A stretch of 64,000 nucleotides of DNA from Streptomyces spirodelae (GTDB lineage Bacteria > Actinomycetota > Actinomycetes > Streptomycetales > Streptomycetaceae). The translations under genes and the position numbers were made by a program. The notes below the pieces were generated by a model, which saw nothing but the letters and a program-made list of their open reading frames with translations, was not told the DNA's origin and did no database searches. Below, in pieces: positions 50,688-58,602 of this stretch (position 1 is its first letter; each line of letters opens with the position of its first letter). The DNA lies in NCBI RefSeq assembly GCF_017676385.1, contig NZ_JAFFZN010000011.1, forward strand, positions 1 to 64,000. Reading direction: 5' to 3'.

Positions 50688-51997
50688 GCACCGCCCCAGC
50701 GCCGGGAACGCAGCCCTCCGGCCAGATGCCTCCGCCGCTGTCCCGGCCCAACAACGAGGTCACGCCGCTGTACGGGGAGGAGTTCGCCGCCGACCCGTAC
50801 GCCGTCTACGAGCGGCTGCGCAGGTTCGGCGCCGTCGCACCGGTGGAGATCGCCCCCGGGGTCGGCGCGATGCTGGTGATCGACTACCGCGCCGCTCTGG
50901 AACTGCTGCACGACTCGGCCACCTGGTCGAAGGACTCCAGCATCTGGCTGGACAGCGTGCCGGAGGACTCGGCCGTGATGCCGATGCTGCGCGGCAGGCC
51001 CAACGCGCTGTTCACCGACGGGGAGACACACGCCCGCTACCGGAGGGTGATCTCCGACGGCTTCGCGCGGCTGGAGCCGCACACGATCCGCCAGATGGTG
51101 CGAGAGGTCGCCGACTCACTGATCGCGAGCTTCGCGCAGGACGGCGAGGCCGACCTGGTCGGCCAGTTCGCGCGGGTGCTGCCGCTGCTCGTCTTCAACC
51201 GGGTCTTCGGCCTGCCGGACGAGAGCAGCCAGCTGCTGATCCAGGGCATCGCCGGGATGTTCGACAGCAAGACGCCCGAGGAGGCGGCAGCGGCCGACGC
51301 CGCGTACACCCGCTACATCACCGAGCTGACGCAGCTCAAGCAGCGCGAGCGCGGTCAGGACCTGACGTCCTGGTTCATCGACCACCCCGCGGAGCTGACG
51401 GCCGAGGAGGTCGTCCACCAGATCGTGGTGACGCTGGGCGCCAGCTACGAGCCGCTGTCCAACCTCATCGGCAACGCGCTCAGCCGGATGCTCGTGGACG
51501 ACCGCTACTACGGCAACCTCTCCGGCGGCGCGCTGACGGCCCGCGACGCGCTGCACGACGTACTGCGCAACGAGCCGCCGATGGCCAACTACTCGGCGCA
51601 CTACCCCCGTCACGACGTCTACTTCCACGGCGTGTGGCTGCGCGCCGGGCAGCTCGTCCTGGTCTCCTACGCGGCGGCCTCCACCCAGACCGGCCGCTCG
51701 GCACCGGGTGAGAGCATCGGCGCCGCGGCGTCCGGGGGCGGGGCGCATCTGGCGTGGGCGGCCGGCCCGCACGCCTGCCCCGCACAGCAGCCCGCACTGC
51801 TCATCGCGACGACCGCCATCGAACGGCTCACCGCCTGGCTGTCGGACATCGAGCTGACGGTGCGCTACGACCAACTCCAATGGCGGCCGGGACCCTTCCA
51901 GCGCGGACTGGTCTCGCTGCCCGCACGGTTCAGCCCCGTCAGTCCCGACACCGCAGGAGGAACTCCGTGGAAGCACAGCGGCACACGGTCCGCATAG
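50684..51997 (+). CDS. Conservon cytochrome P450, CYP157-like, lacking the ExxR glutamate
   Basis: This 437-residue P450-fold protein starts with TTG overlapping the cvnD stop (TTGA), with AGGAG five bases upstream. The heme-binding loop AWAAGPHACPAQ keeps the Cys. The K-helix reads ALHDVLRNEPP, so the conserved Glu of ExxR is Asp. The I-helix VTLGASYEPLSNLIGN lacks the usual acid-Thr pair, and the meander Arg position has His. These deviations are characteristic of CYP157 members found in conservons and suggest a non-standard or structural role. It overlaps the next P450 gene by 31 bases. Confidence 0.87.
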   Translation: MSTAPAPGTQPSGQMPPPLSRPNNEVTPLYGEEFAADPYAVYERLRRFGAVAPVEIAPGVGAMLVIDYRAALELLHDSATWSKDSSIWLDSVPEDSAVMPMLRGRPNALFTDGETHARYRRVISDGFARLEPHTIRQMVREVADSLIASFAQDGEADLVGQFARVLPLLVFNRVFGLPDESSQLLIQGIAGMFDSKTPEEAAAADAAYTRYITELTQLKQRERGQDLTSWFIDHPAELTAEEVVHQIVVTLGASYEPLSNLIGNALSRMLVDDRYYGNLSGGALTARDALHDVLRNEPPMANYSAHYPRHDVYFHGVWLRAGQLVLVSYAAASTQTGRSAPGESIGAAASGGGAHLAWAAGPHACPAQQPALLIATTAIERLTAWLSDIELTVRYDQLQWRPGPFQRGLVSLPARFSPVSPDTAGGTPWKHSGTRSA

Positions 51998-53211
51998 ACC
52001 CGTTAGGGCGGGACATCCACGGCGAGGCCGAGCGCATCCGCGAGCTGGGCTCGAGCGCCACGCTGGTCGAGCTGCCCGCGGGGGTCCACGCCTGGTACGT
52101 CAGCGAGTTCGACGCGCTCAAGGAGCTGCTGCGCGATCCGCGGGTCTCCAAGGACCCGCGTCAGCACTGGCCGCCCTGGCAGCGCGGCGAGTTCCGCGAC
52201 AGCTGGCTGCTGACCTGGCTCGACCGGGAGAACATGCTGTGCTCCTACGGCGATGACCACAAGCGGCTGCGGAAGCTGGTCGCGCCCGCGTTCACCGCGC
52301 GGCGCACTGCGGCCATGCTCCCCCGCGTCGAGCGGATCACCGGCGAGCTGCTGGACGCGATGGAACGGCAGGCGCGGCAGTCCGGGCCCGGCGGGGAGCC
52401 GCTGGAGCTGCGCTCGGCCTTCGCGCACCCGCTGCCGATGAACGTGATCTGCGAGCTGTTCGGTGTGCCCGCCGAGCAGCGGCCCGAGATGCGGCGGCTG
52501 ATGGACCTGATCATGGACACCACGCTGACGTCCGAGCAGGCGGCGCAGACGGCGGTGGACATGCACGCGGCCTTCACCGCGCTGGCCGAGGCGAAGCGCG
52601 CCGAGCCGGGTGAGGACCTGACCAGCGTGCTGGTCTCGGCCCGGGACGAGGAGGGTGACGCGCTCTCCGAGAAGGAGCTGCTGGACACCCTGCTGCTGAT
52701 GATCGGCGCGGGGCACGAGACGACCGTCAATCTCATCGGCAACGCGGTGCAGGCGCTGCTCACCCATCCCGGCCAGCTGGAGCTGGTGCGGGAGGGGAAG
52801 GCGTCCTGGGACGATGTGATCGAGGAGACGCTGCGCTGGGCGCCCAGCATCGCCAATCTGCCGCTGCGGTTCGCCGTCGAGCAGATCGAACTGGCGGACG
52901 GCACCACGATCCGCCAGGGCGACGCCATCGTCTCCACGATCGCCTCGGCCAACCGCGACTCCGCCAAGTACGGCTCGGGTGCCGCCGAGTTCGACATCCT
53001 GCGGCCCGGCGGAGAGCATCTGTCGTTCGGCCACGGGGTGCACTTCTGTCTGGGCGCTCCGCTGGCCCGGATGGAGGCGCGTATCGCGCTGTCCGCGCTC
53101 TTCGACCGCTTCCCGAAGCTGTCGTTGGCGGTGCCGCCCGAGGAGCTGGCGCAGGTTCCCTCGGCCATCGCCTTCGGCTACGCGAAGCTGCCGGTGCGGC
53201 CGCTGGGCTGA
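51967..53211 (+). CDS. Conservon cytochrome P450, CYP154-like, with a TTA codon
   Basis: This 414-residue canonical P450 has the I-helix MIGAGHETTVNLIGN, EETLR (ExxR) and the heme loop FGHGVHFCLGAPLAR, so it should be a functional monooxygenase (CYP154 members hydroxylate steroids and other polycyclic molecules). GTG 51967 follows CAGGAGG by 6 bases and lies inside the preceding gene. Codon 13 (52003-52005) is TTA, the rare leucine codon read by the bldA tRNA in streptomycetes, so expression is probably tied to development. It ends the conservon. Confidence 0.92.
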   Translation: MEAQRHTVRIDPLGRDIHGEAERIRELGSSATLVELPAGVHAWYVSEFDALKELLRDPRVSKDPRQHWPPWQRGEFRDSWLLTWLDRENMLCSYGDDHKRLRKLVAPAFTARRTAAMLPRVERITGELLDAMERQARQSGPGGEPLELRSAFAHPLPMNVICELFGVPAEQRPEMRRLMDLIMDTTLTSEQAAQTAVDMHAAFTALAEAKRAEPGEDLTSVLVSARDEEGDALSEKELLDTLLLMIGAGHETTVNLIGNAVQALLTHPGQLELVREGKASWDDVIEETLRWAPSIANLPLRFAVEQIELADGTTIRQGDAIVSTIASANRDSAKYGSGAAEFDILRPGGEHLSFGHGVHFCLGAPLARMEARIALSALFDRFPKLSLAVPPEELAQVPSAIAFGYAKLPVRPLG

Positions 53212-53238
53212 GCGACAGCGGTGCTGTGAGCCGGAGGT

Positions 53239-53288
53239 GGCGGGGAGCGGGCGGCCCGGAGGACAGGGCCGGGCAGCCGCTCCCCGCC
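53239..53288. terminator. Bidirectional terminator between conservon and amidohydrolase
   Basis: Perfect 12-bp arms GGCGGGGAGCGG (53239-53250) and CCGCTCCCCGCC (53277-53288), with an inner CGGCCC/GGGCCG stem, sit between two convergent gene ends. Confidence 0.85.
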
Positions 53289-53317
53289 GCTTCCCCGGCC
53301 CGCCCCGGGAACCGGGG

Positions 53318-54538
53318 TCAGGGGCCGGCCCACAGCCCCTCGTCCGTCAGCCCCAGCAGTTCGATGGCGTTGCCACGTACGATCCGCTCCACCAGTCCGG
53401 CGGGCAGGTGTCCCATCTGGGCCTCACCGACCTCCCTTGACCTGGGCCAGGTCGAGTCGGAGTGCGGGTAGTCGGTCTCGTACAGGACGTTGGGAACGCC
53501 GATGGACTCCACGTTCCGCAGTCCGAAGGCGTCGTCGAAGAAGCAGCCGTGGACGTGCTCGGCGAACTGCTCGGAGGGCGGCCGCAGCACCTTGTCCGCC
53601 ACCCCGCCCCAGCCCCGGTTCTCCTCCCACACCGCATCGGCGCGCTCCAGGATGTACGGAATCCAGCCGATCTGGCCCTCCGCGTACATGATCCTCAGGT
53701 TCGGGAAGCGGTCGAAGAGCCCGCTCATCAGCCAGTCGACCATCGAGAAGCAGCAGTTGGCGAAGGTGAGGGTGGAGCCGACGGCGGGGGGCGCGTCCGC
53801 CGAGGTGGAGGGCATCCTGCTGGAGGAGCCGATGTGCATGGCGATGACGGTTCCGGTCTCGTCGCAGGCCCGCAGGAAGGGGTCCCAGGCGTCGGTGTGG
53901 ACGGACGGCAGTCCCAGGCGCGGCGGGATCTCGGAGAAGCAGACGGCGCGTACACCGCGTGCCGCGTTGCGCCGTACCTCCTCGGCGGCCAGTTCGGCGT
54001 CCCACAGCGGCACCAGGGTGAGGGGTATGAGGCGCCCCCGCGCGTCGGGGCCGCACCACTCCTCGACCATCCAGTCGTTGTAGGCACGCACCCCCAGCAG
54101 GCCCAGTTCCCGGTCCTTGGCCTCGGTGAAGGTCTGCCCGCAGAAGCGGGGGAAGGTGGGGAAGCACAGGGCCGACTGGACGTGGTTGACGTCCATGTCC
54201 GCCAGCCGTTCGCGTACGTCGTAGGAGCCGGGACGCATCTGCTCGTAGGTGATGGCCTCCAGCCGCACCTCGTCCCTGTCGTAGCCGACGGCCGTATCGA
54301 GTCTGGTCAGCGGTCGGCGCAGCTCCTCGTACACCCACCAGTCGGCCATCGGCCCCTCGTCGCCGGGCTCGCCCATGGTGGGCGCGAACTTCCCGCCGAC
54401 GAAGGTCATCTCCTTCAGCGGTGCACGGACGATACGCGGTCCGACCTCGCGGTACCGGGACGGCAGCCTCTCCCGCCACACGTGCGGGGGTTCGACCGTG
54501 TGGTCGTCCACCGAGATGATCCTGGGGAAGGTCTCCAT
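53318..54538 (-). CDS. Amidohydrolase-2 family metal-dependent hydrolase
   Basis: This 406-residue TIM-barrel protein is of the amidohydrolase-2 group (decarboxylases and hydrolases such as ACMSD-like enzymes). SVDDHTVEPPHVW near residue 9 replaces the usual DxH metal motif with DDH-T-E. VIAMHIGSSS near 215 carries a barrel His, and NVLYETDYPHSDSTWP near 340 the final Asp, with NLRIMYAEGQIGW typical of the family. ATG 54538 is 6 bases after TACCGT, a leaderless start with the CTGAC-type operator over the -35. Actinobacterial homologues often accompany acyl-CoA or steroid-like catabolic genes. Confidence 0.85.
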   Translation of the reverse strand: METFPRIISVDDHTVEPPHVWRERLPSRYREVGPRIVRAPLKEMTFVGGKFAPTMGEPGDEGPMADWWVYEELRRPLTRLDTAVGYDRDEVRLEAITYEQMRPGSYDVRERLADMDVNHVQSALCFPTFPRFCGQTFTEAKDRELGLLGVRAYNDWMVEEWCGPDARGRLIPLTLVPLWDAELAAEEVRRNAARGVRAVCFSEIPPRLGLPSVHTDAWDPFLRACDETGTVIAMHIGSSSRMPSTSADAPPAVGSTLTFANCCFSMVDWLMSGLFDRFPNLRIMYAEGQIGWIPYILERADAVWEENRGWGGVADKVLRPPSEQFAEHVHGCFFDDAFGLRNVESIGVPNVLYETDYPHSDSTWPRSREVGEAQMGHLPAGLVERIVRGNAIELLGLTDEGLWAGP

Positions 54539-54544
54539 GCGGTC

Positions 54545-54573
54545 ACGGTAGCGCCGATCTGACGGTCCGTCAG
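54545..54573 (-). promoter_or_regulatory. Promoter of the amidohydrolase with operator site 4 over the -35
   Basis: On the minus strand CTGACG (54573-54568) and TACCGT (54550-54545) are spaced 17 bases; the ATG follows after 6 bases. The -35 box is part of the perfect 15-bp operator CTGACGGTCCGTCAG (54559-54573), so binding should repress. Confidence 0.75.
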
Positions 54574-54726
54574 CTCTCGTGCGGCGGATTCCGGCTCCCC
54601 TCCGCCGTCGGCGAATTCGAAGGGTTCGTAGAGAGGCCGGTACCTGAGCTGACGTAATTGCCATGAACAAGGCAGACTGGCCCCTGCGGGGAACGGAGGA
54701 GTGCGGAGCTGCAGGGGAGCACGCCA

Positions 54727-57696
54727 ATGGGCGCCGGGGACCATACGGGAGTCGGAACGGAGCACCGGGAGCAGAAGCTTCGCTTCGCCGTGCTCGGTCC
54801 CGTCCGCGCCTGGCGTGGCGACCAGCCGGTCGGCATGGGCTCACCCCAGCAGAAAGCGCTGCTCGCGGCGCTGTTGCTGCGCGGCGGCCACACCGCGACC
54901 GCCGAGGAGCTCATCGACTCCATCTGGGGCGAGGAGCCGCCCGAGCGGGCCAAGGCGGCGCTGCGCACCTACGCCTCCCGCATTCGCAAGGCACTCGGCG
55001 CCGACGCCGACATCCTGGTCAGCGAGTCCGGCGGCTACGCCATCCGTACCGGCCCCGAGGCCGCACTGGACGTAGAAACAGCGCACGAACTGGCCGTACG
55101 CGCCGAGAAGGCCGCCTCCGGGGGCGACCGCGCCCAGGCACGCGAACTGTACGGCGCGGCCCTGGCTCAATGGGACGGCGAACCCCTCGCCCACGTCCCC
55201 GGCCCCTTCGCCGAACACCAGCGCGTCCGGCTGGAGGAGTGGCGCCTGGGCCTGCTGGAGCTGCGGCTCGATCTCGACCTCCAGGTCGGCTGCCACGCGG
55301 AGGCCGTCAGCGAACTGACGGCGCTGACCGCGGCGCACCCGCTGCGCGAGAGGCTGCGCGAACTGCTGATGCTCGCCCTCTACCGCAGCGGACGGCAGGC
55401 CGAGGCACTGGCCGTCTACGCCGACACCCGCCGGCTGCTCGCCGACGAACTCGGCGTCGACCCGCGCCCCGAACTCTCCGAGCTCCAGCAGCGCATCCTG
55501 GAGGCCGACGAAGAGCTCACCTACCAGGCCGACACCCGCTCGCCCGCCTCGGCCACCAGCGTGACCAGGCCCGCGCAGCTTCCCGCCACCGTCGCCGACT
55601 TCACCGGCCGCACCTCCTTCGTGGCCGAACTCAGCGACCAGCTCGCCCAGGCCGAGGGCACCGTCATGGCCGTTTCAGCCGTCGCGGGCATCGGCGGGGT
55701 CGGCAAGACGACGCTGGCCATCCATGTGGCACACGCCGCCGCCGACCGCTTCCCCGACGGCCAGCTCTATGTGGACCTGCAGGGCGCCGGCTCCTCGCCC
55801 GCCGACCCCGAAGCCGTACTCGGCTCGTTCCTGCGCGCCCTGGGCGTCGCGGACTCCGACATCCCCAGCGGCCTGCACGACCGCGCCGCGCTCTTCCGCT
55901 CGCTGCTTGCGGGCCGCCGGGTGCTCGCCCTGCTGGACAACGCGCGCGACGCCGCCCAGGTGCGCCCTCTGCTGCCCGGCACCGCAGGCTGCGCGGCCCT
56001 GGTGACCAGCCGGGTCCGGATGGTCGACCTGGCGGGCGCCCACCTGGTCGACCTCGATGTGATGAGCCCGGAGGAGGCCATCGCGCTCTTCTCCCGGATC
56101 GTGGGCGAGGAGCGGGTGCTGGCCGAGCGCGAGGCCGCCATGGACGTGGTGGCCGCCTGCGGGTTCCTGCCGCTGGCCATCCGGATCGCCGCGGCGAGGC
56201 TCTCCGCCCGCCGCACCTGGACGGTCACCGTGCTCGCCGCCAAGCTCGCCGACGAACGCCGCAGGCTGGACGAGCTCCAGGCCGGCGACCAGGCGGTGGG
56301 GGCCACCTTCGAGCTCGGCTACGGGCAGCTCGACCGCGAACAGGCCCGCGCCTTCCGGCTGCTGGGCCTCGCCGAGGGCCCCGACATCTCACTCGACGCC
56401 GCCGCCGCCCTGCTGGACCGCACCCCTGAGGACACCGAGGACCTGCTGGAGTCCCTGGTCGACACCTCCCTTCTGGAGTCGGCGGCGCCGCGCCGCTACC
56501 GCTTCCACGACCTGGTCCGCCTCTTCGCCCGGGCCTGCGCCGAACGCGACGAACAGCCGCCCAGCGAGTGCGAGGCGGCGCTGGCGCGGCTGCTGGACTT
56601 CTACCTGGCCACCGCGCGGAACGTGCACGCGCTGGAGCGCCCGGAGGAGAGGCTGGTGGACCATCTGGAGCCCACCCGCCACCCCGGTCTGCGCTTCGCC
56701 GGGCAGAGCGACGCCATCGACTGGGAGTTCACCGAGTCCGCCTGCTTCCTGGCCTGCGCCCGGCAGGCCGGCCACGGCGCGACCCTGAACAGCGCCGTGG
56801 ACCTGCTGATGGCCACAGGGCCGCTGGGCGAGTCGGGTGTCAACCTGCGGCAGTACCAGCAGACCGCCGAGGCGCTCAGGGAGGCCGCGAGCGCCGACGG
56901 CAACGCCCGCGCCGAGGCACGCGCACGGTCGGTGCTGACCGGTCTCCATCTGACCACGGGCGATCTGCCGGCGGCCGACGAGGAAGCCCGCACCGCCGGA
57001 ATCCTCGGTTCCGTGGCGGGCGACCCGATGTCCACCTCCTACTCCCTCAACGACCGTGGCATCGTGGCCAACTACCAGGGCCGCTACGAGGACGCCAAGG
57101 AGTTCCTGAGCCAGGCGCTGGCGGCCTTCCGCGCCCAGGACAACAAGATCGCCGAGGCCAGCGCGCTGAGCAACCTGGCCCGCGCGCACTCCTGGCTGGG
57201 GGAGAGCACCCAGGCGCTCGGACTGGCCGCGCAGGCCGTGGCCATCCACGCCCGCCTGGGCGTCACCATGCGGCACGGGAACGCGCTCTACGCCTTCGGT
57301 ATCGCCCTCACCGACGCCGGCCGCCTCACCGAGGCCGAACAGCACCTCAGCGAGGCCCTGGACATCTTCCAGAAGTGCCGCCAGCCCCTGTGGGTGGGGA
57401 TGTCGTACTTCCGCCTCGGTGAAGTGCACCTCGCGGCCGACCGCCCGGCCCAGGCCGCCGTGCTGGCCGAGCAGGCCATCGCCATGCTGCGGAGCGTCGG
57501 CGGACCCTGGCGCCGGGCGAACGCGCTGACGCTGCTGGGGCGGGCGCTGGACGCCATCGGCCAGCAGCGCAGGGCGCACGCCTGCTGGCGCGAGGCGCTG
57601 GAGCAGTACGAGGCACTGAGCGCCCCGGAGGCCGCCGTGGTCCGCGAACTGCTGGCAGAGCCGGACGTCTCCGGACTGGCGGCTCACTGCTCCTGA
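54727..57696 (+). CDS. AfsR/SARP-family transcriptional regulator
   Basis: This 989-residue regulator has the complete AfsR architecture. An OmpR-like winged DNA-binding domain lies at about 15-110 (LRFAVLGPVRAWRGDQPVGM, then PQQKALLAALLLRGG). The bacterial transcriptional activation domain follows at about 115-260. An NB-ARC ATPase has Walker A GIGGVGKTT near residue 320 and LALLDNARDA as Walker B-like strand. TPR repeats run from about 640 to 980. SARPs activate secondary-metabolite or small-gene promoters with direct repeats. GGGGAG lies 8 bases before ATG 54727. No biosynthetic cluster is next to it, so it is likely a global or orphan regulator. Confidence 0.92.
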   Translation: MGAGDHTGVGTEHREQKLRFAVLGPVRAWRGDQPVGMGSPQQKALLAALLLRGGHTATAEELIDSIWGEEPPERAKAALRTYASRIRKALGADADILVSESGGYAIRTGPEAALDVETAHELAVRAEKAASGGDRAQARELYGAALAQWDGEPLAHVPGPFAEHQRVRLEEWRLGLLELRLDLDLQVGCHAEAVSELTALTAAHPLRERLRELLMLALYRSGRQAEALAVYADTRRLLADELGVDPRPELSELQQRILEADEELTYQADTRSPASATSVTRPAQLPATVADFTGRTSFVAELSDQLAQAEGTVMAVSAVAGIGGVGKTTLAIHVAHAAADRFPDGQLYVDLQGAGSSPADPEAVLGSFLRALGVADSDIPSGLHDRAALFRSLLAGRRVLALLDNARDAAQVRPLLPGTAGCAALVTSRVRMVDLAGAHLVDLDVMSPEEAIALFSRIVGEERVLAEREAAMDVVAACGFLPLAIRIAAARLSARRTWTVTVLAAKLADERRRLDELQAGDQAVGATFELGYGQLDREQARAFRLLGLAEGPDISLDAAAALLDRTPEDTEDLLESLVDTSLLESAAPRRYRFHDLVRLFARACAERDEQPPSECEAALARLLDFYLATARNVHALERPEERLVDHLEPTRHPGLRFAGQSDAIDWEFTESACFLACARQAGHGATLNSAVDLLMATGPLGESGVNLRQYQQTAEALREAASADGNARAEARARSVLTGLHLTTGDLPAADEEARTAGILGSVAGDPMSTSYSLNDRGIVANYQGRYEDAKEFLSQALAAFRAQDNKIAEASALSNLARAHSWLGESTQALGLAAQAVAIHARLGVTMRHGNALYAFGIALTDAGRLTEAEQHLSEALDIFQKCRQPLWVGMSYFRLGEVHLAADRPAQAAVLAEQAIAMLRSVGGPWRRANALTLLGRALDAIGQQRRAHACWREALEQYEALSAPEAAVVRELLAEPDVSGLAAHCS

Positions 57697-57989
57697 GAGA
57701 GCCGCCGCCACGGGCGGAGCCGGTGCTGGTGGGAGCCGGAGCCCCGGCGCCGGCGCCGGCGCCGGCGGGAGAGCGTTCAACGCCTTCACCAAGCGGACGT
57801 TCATCGATCGTTTATCGCCACCGTGCATGCTCATAGCAGTCGATCCGGCGCCTCGGGGGGCAGGCGGATCGACAGGGGGAACCGACCAACCCCCCGATAG
57901 GGTGAACGGCCCTGACGCGTCCGTCCGGCGGCCCACGGGGGAGCCGCTGGACGGGCACTGCCCACACAGCCCAAGAGGGGAAAGCCACC
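57697..57989 (+). other. Intergenic region after the SARP gene
   Basis: It contains a GCCGGC-type hexamer run near 57740-57765. TAGGGT at 57898-57903 is a possible -10 box of the small downstream gene; no matching -35 was assigned. No other gene is seen in these 293 bases. Confidence 0.4.
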
Positions 57990-58136
57990 ATGAGCGACCA
58001 CGAGGAGAAGGCACCGCCCCAGAGCGGTGACATCACCACGCAGGAGCGGAACAACACCATCAAGCCGGGTGCCAAGAAGAAGAACGGTGAGCTCAGCACC
58101 GAGGAGCGCAACAACACCATCCGGCCCGCGACCTGA
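57990..58136 (+). CDS. Small hydrophilic protein with two ERNNT motifs
   Basis: This 48-residue gene starts at ATG 57990 behind AGGGG and ends five bases before a strong terminator. It is Lys/Glu/Thr-rich with no signal peptide and contains the motif twice: TTQERNNTIKP and STEERNNTIRP, separated by GAKKKNGEL. A third variant (TIDERNATFAP) occurs in the secreted small protein of the next gene. Such duplicated short motifs remind me of streptomycete small 'sigma-like' repeat proteins, but the motif differs. No function can be assigned; its position makes the SARP a candidate regulator. Confidence 0.7.
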   Translation: MSDHEEKAPPQSGDITTQERNNTIKPGAKKKNGELSTEERNNTIRPAT

Positions 58137-58140
58137 GACT

Positions 58141-58190
58141 CGCTCTCCGGGGGATTGCGGCAACGTTCGGGGGAGGTCCCCCGGAGAGCG
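58141..58190 (+). terminator. Terminator of the 48-residue gene
   Basis: Perfect 13-bp arms CGCTCTCCGGGGG (58141-58153) and CCCCCGGAGAGCG (58178-58190), with a 24-base loop, begin 5 bases after the stop codon. Confidence 0.85.
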
Positions 58191-58392
58191 CACGACCATC
58201 ACGCTGGGGCGGCCCGCCAGGGGGGAACCAGGAGGGCGCCCTACGGGGGAAAGCGAGGGTCGTGGCCGACGACGAAGAGGGGGAGTCGTCGGCCGCGGCC
58301 CTCGGCGCATGAAACGCGGCGTCTCGTTTCCCGGGGCGCCGCAGCGTCAAAGTAATGGGTAGAACACATTTTCACTCCCGGAGGTACTCCCC

Positions 58393-58602
58393 ATGACCCG
58401 CGCCAAGCAACTCGTCGCCGCCTGCGCCCTGGCCTTCGCGGCCACCGGAGCGCTGGCCGCACCGGCACTCGCCGAGGACTACGCGCCGACCGGTGCCGAC
58501 GACCGCGTACAGACCATCACCATCGACGAGCGCAACGCCACCTTCGCGCCCAGCTCGGCGTCGGCGTTCGCGCTCACCGCAGCCGGCGCAACCGCGTCTT
58601 GA
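58393..58602 (+). CDS. Small secreted protein with an ERNAT motif
   Basis: This 69-residue protein has a clear Sec signal peptide (MTRAKQLVAACALAFAATGA, cleavage after APALA near residue 27), leaving a mature peptide of about 42 residues. TIDERNATFAP in the mature part resembles the two motifs of the preceding small gene. GGAGGT lies 7 bases before ATG 58393. Its 3' end overlaps the convergent acyl-CoA ligase gene by 29 bases, and its last residues are Ala/Thr-rich. The function is unknown. Confidence 0.72.
   Translation: MTRAKQLVAACALAFAATGALAAPALAEDYAPTGADDRVQTITIDERNATFAPSSASAFALTAAGATAS

Noticed and set aside
57990..58602. Ribosomally made, modified peptide (RiPP) precursors
   Set aside because: No modifying enzyme, protease or transporter is nearby; the motif repeats look structural rather than core-peptide-like.
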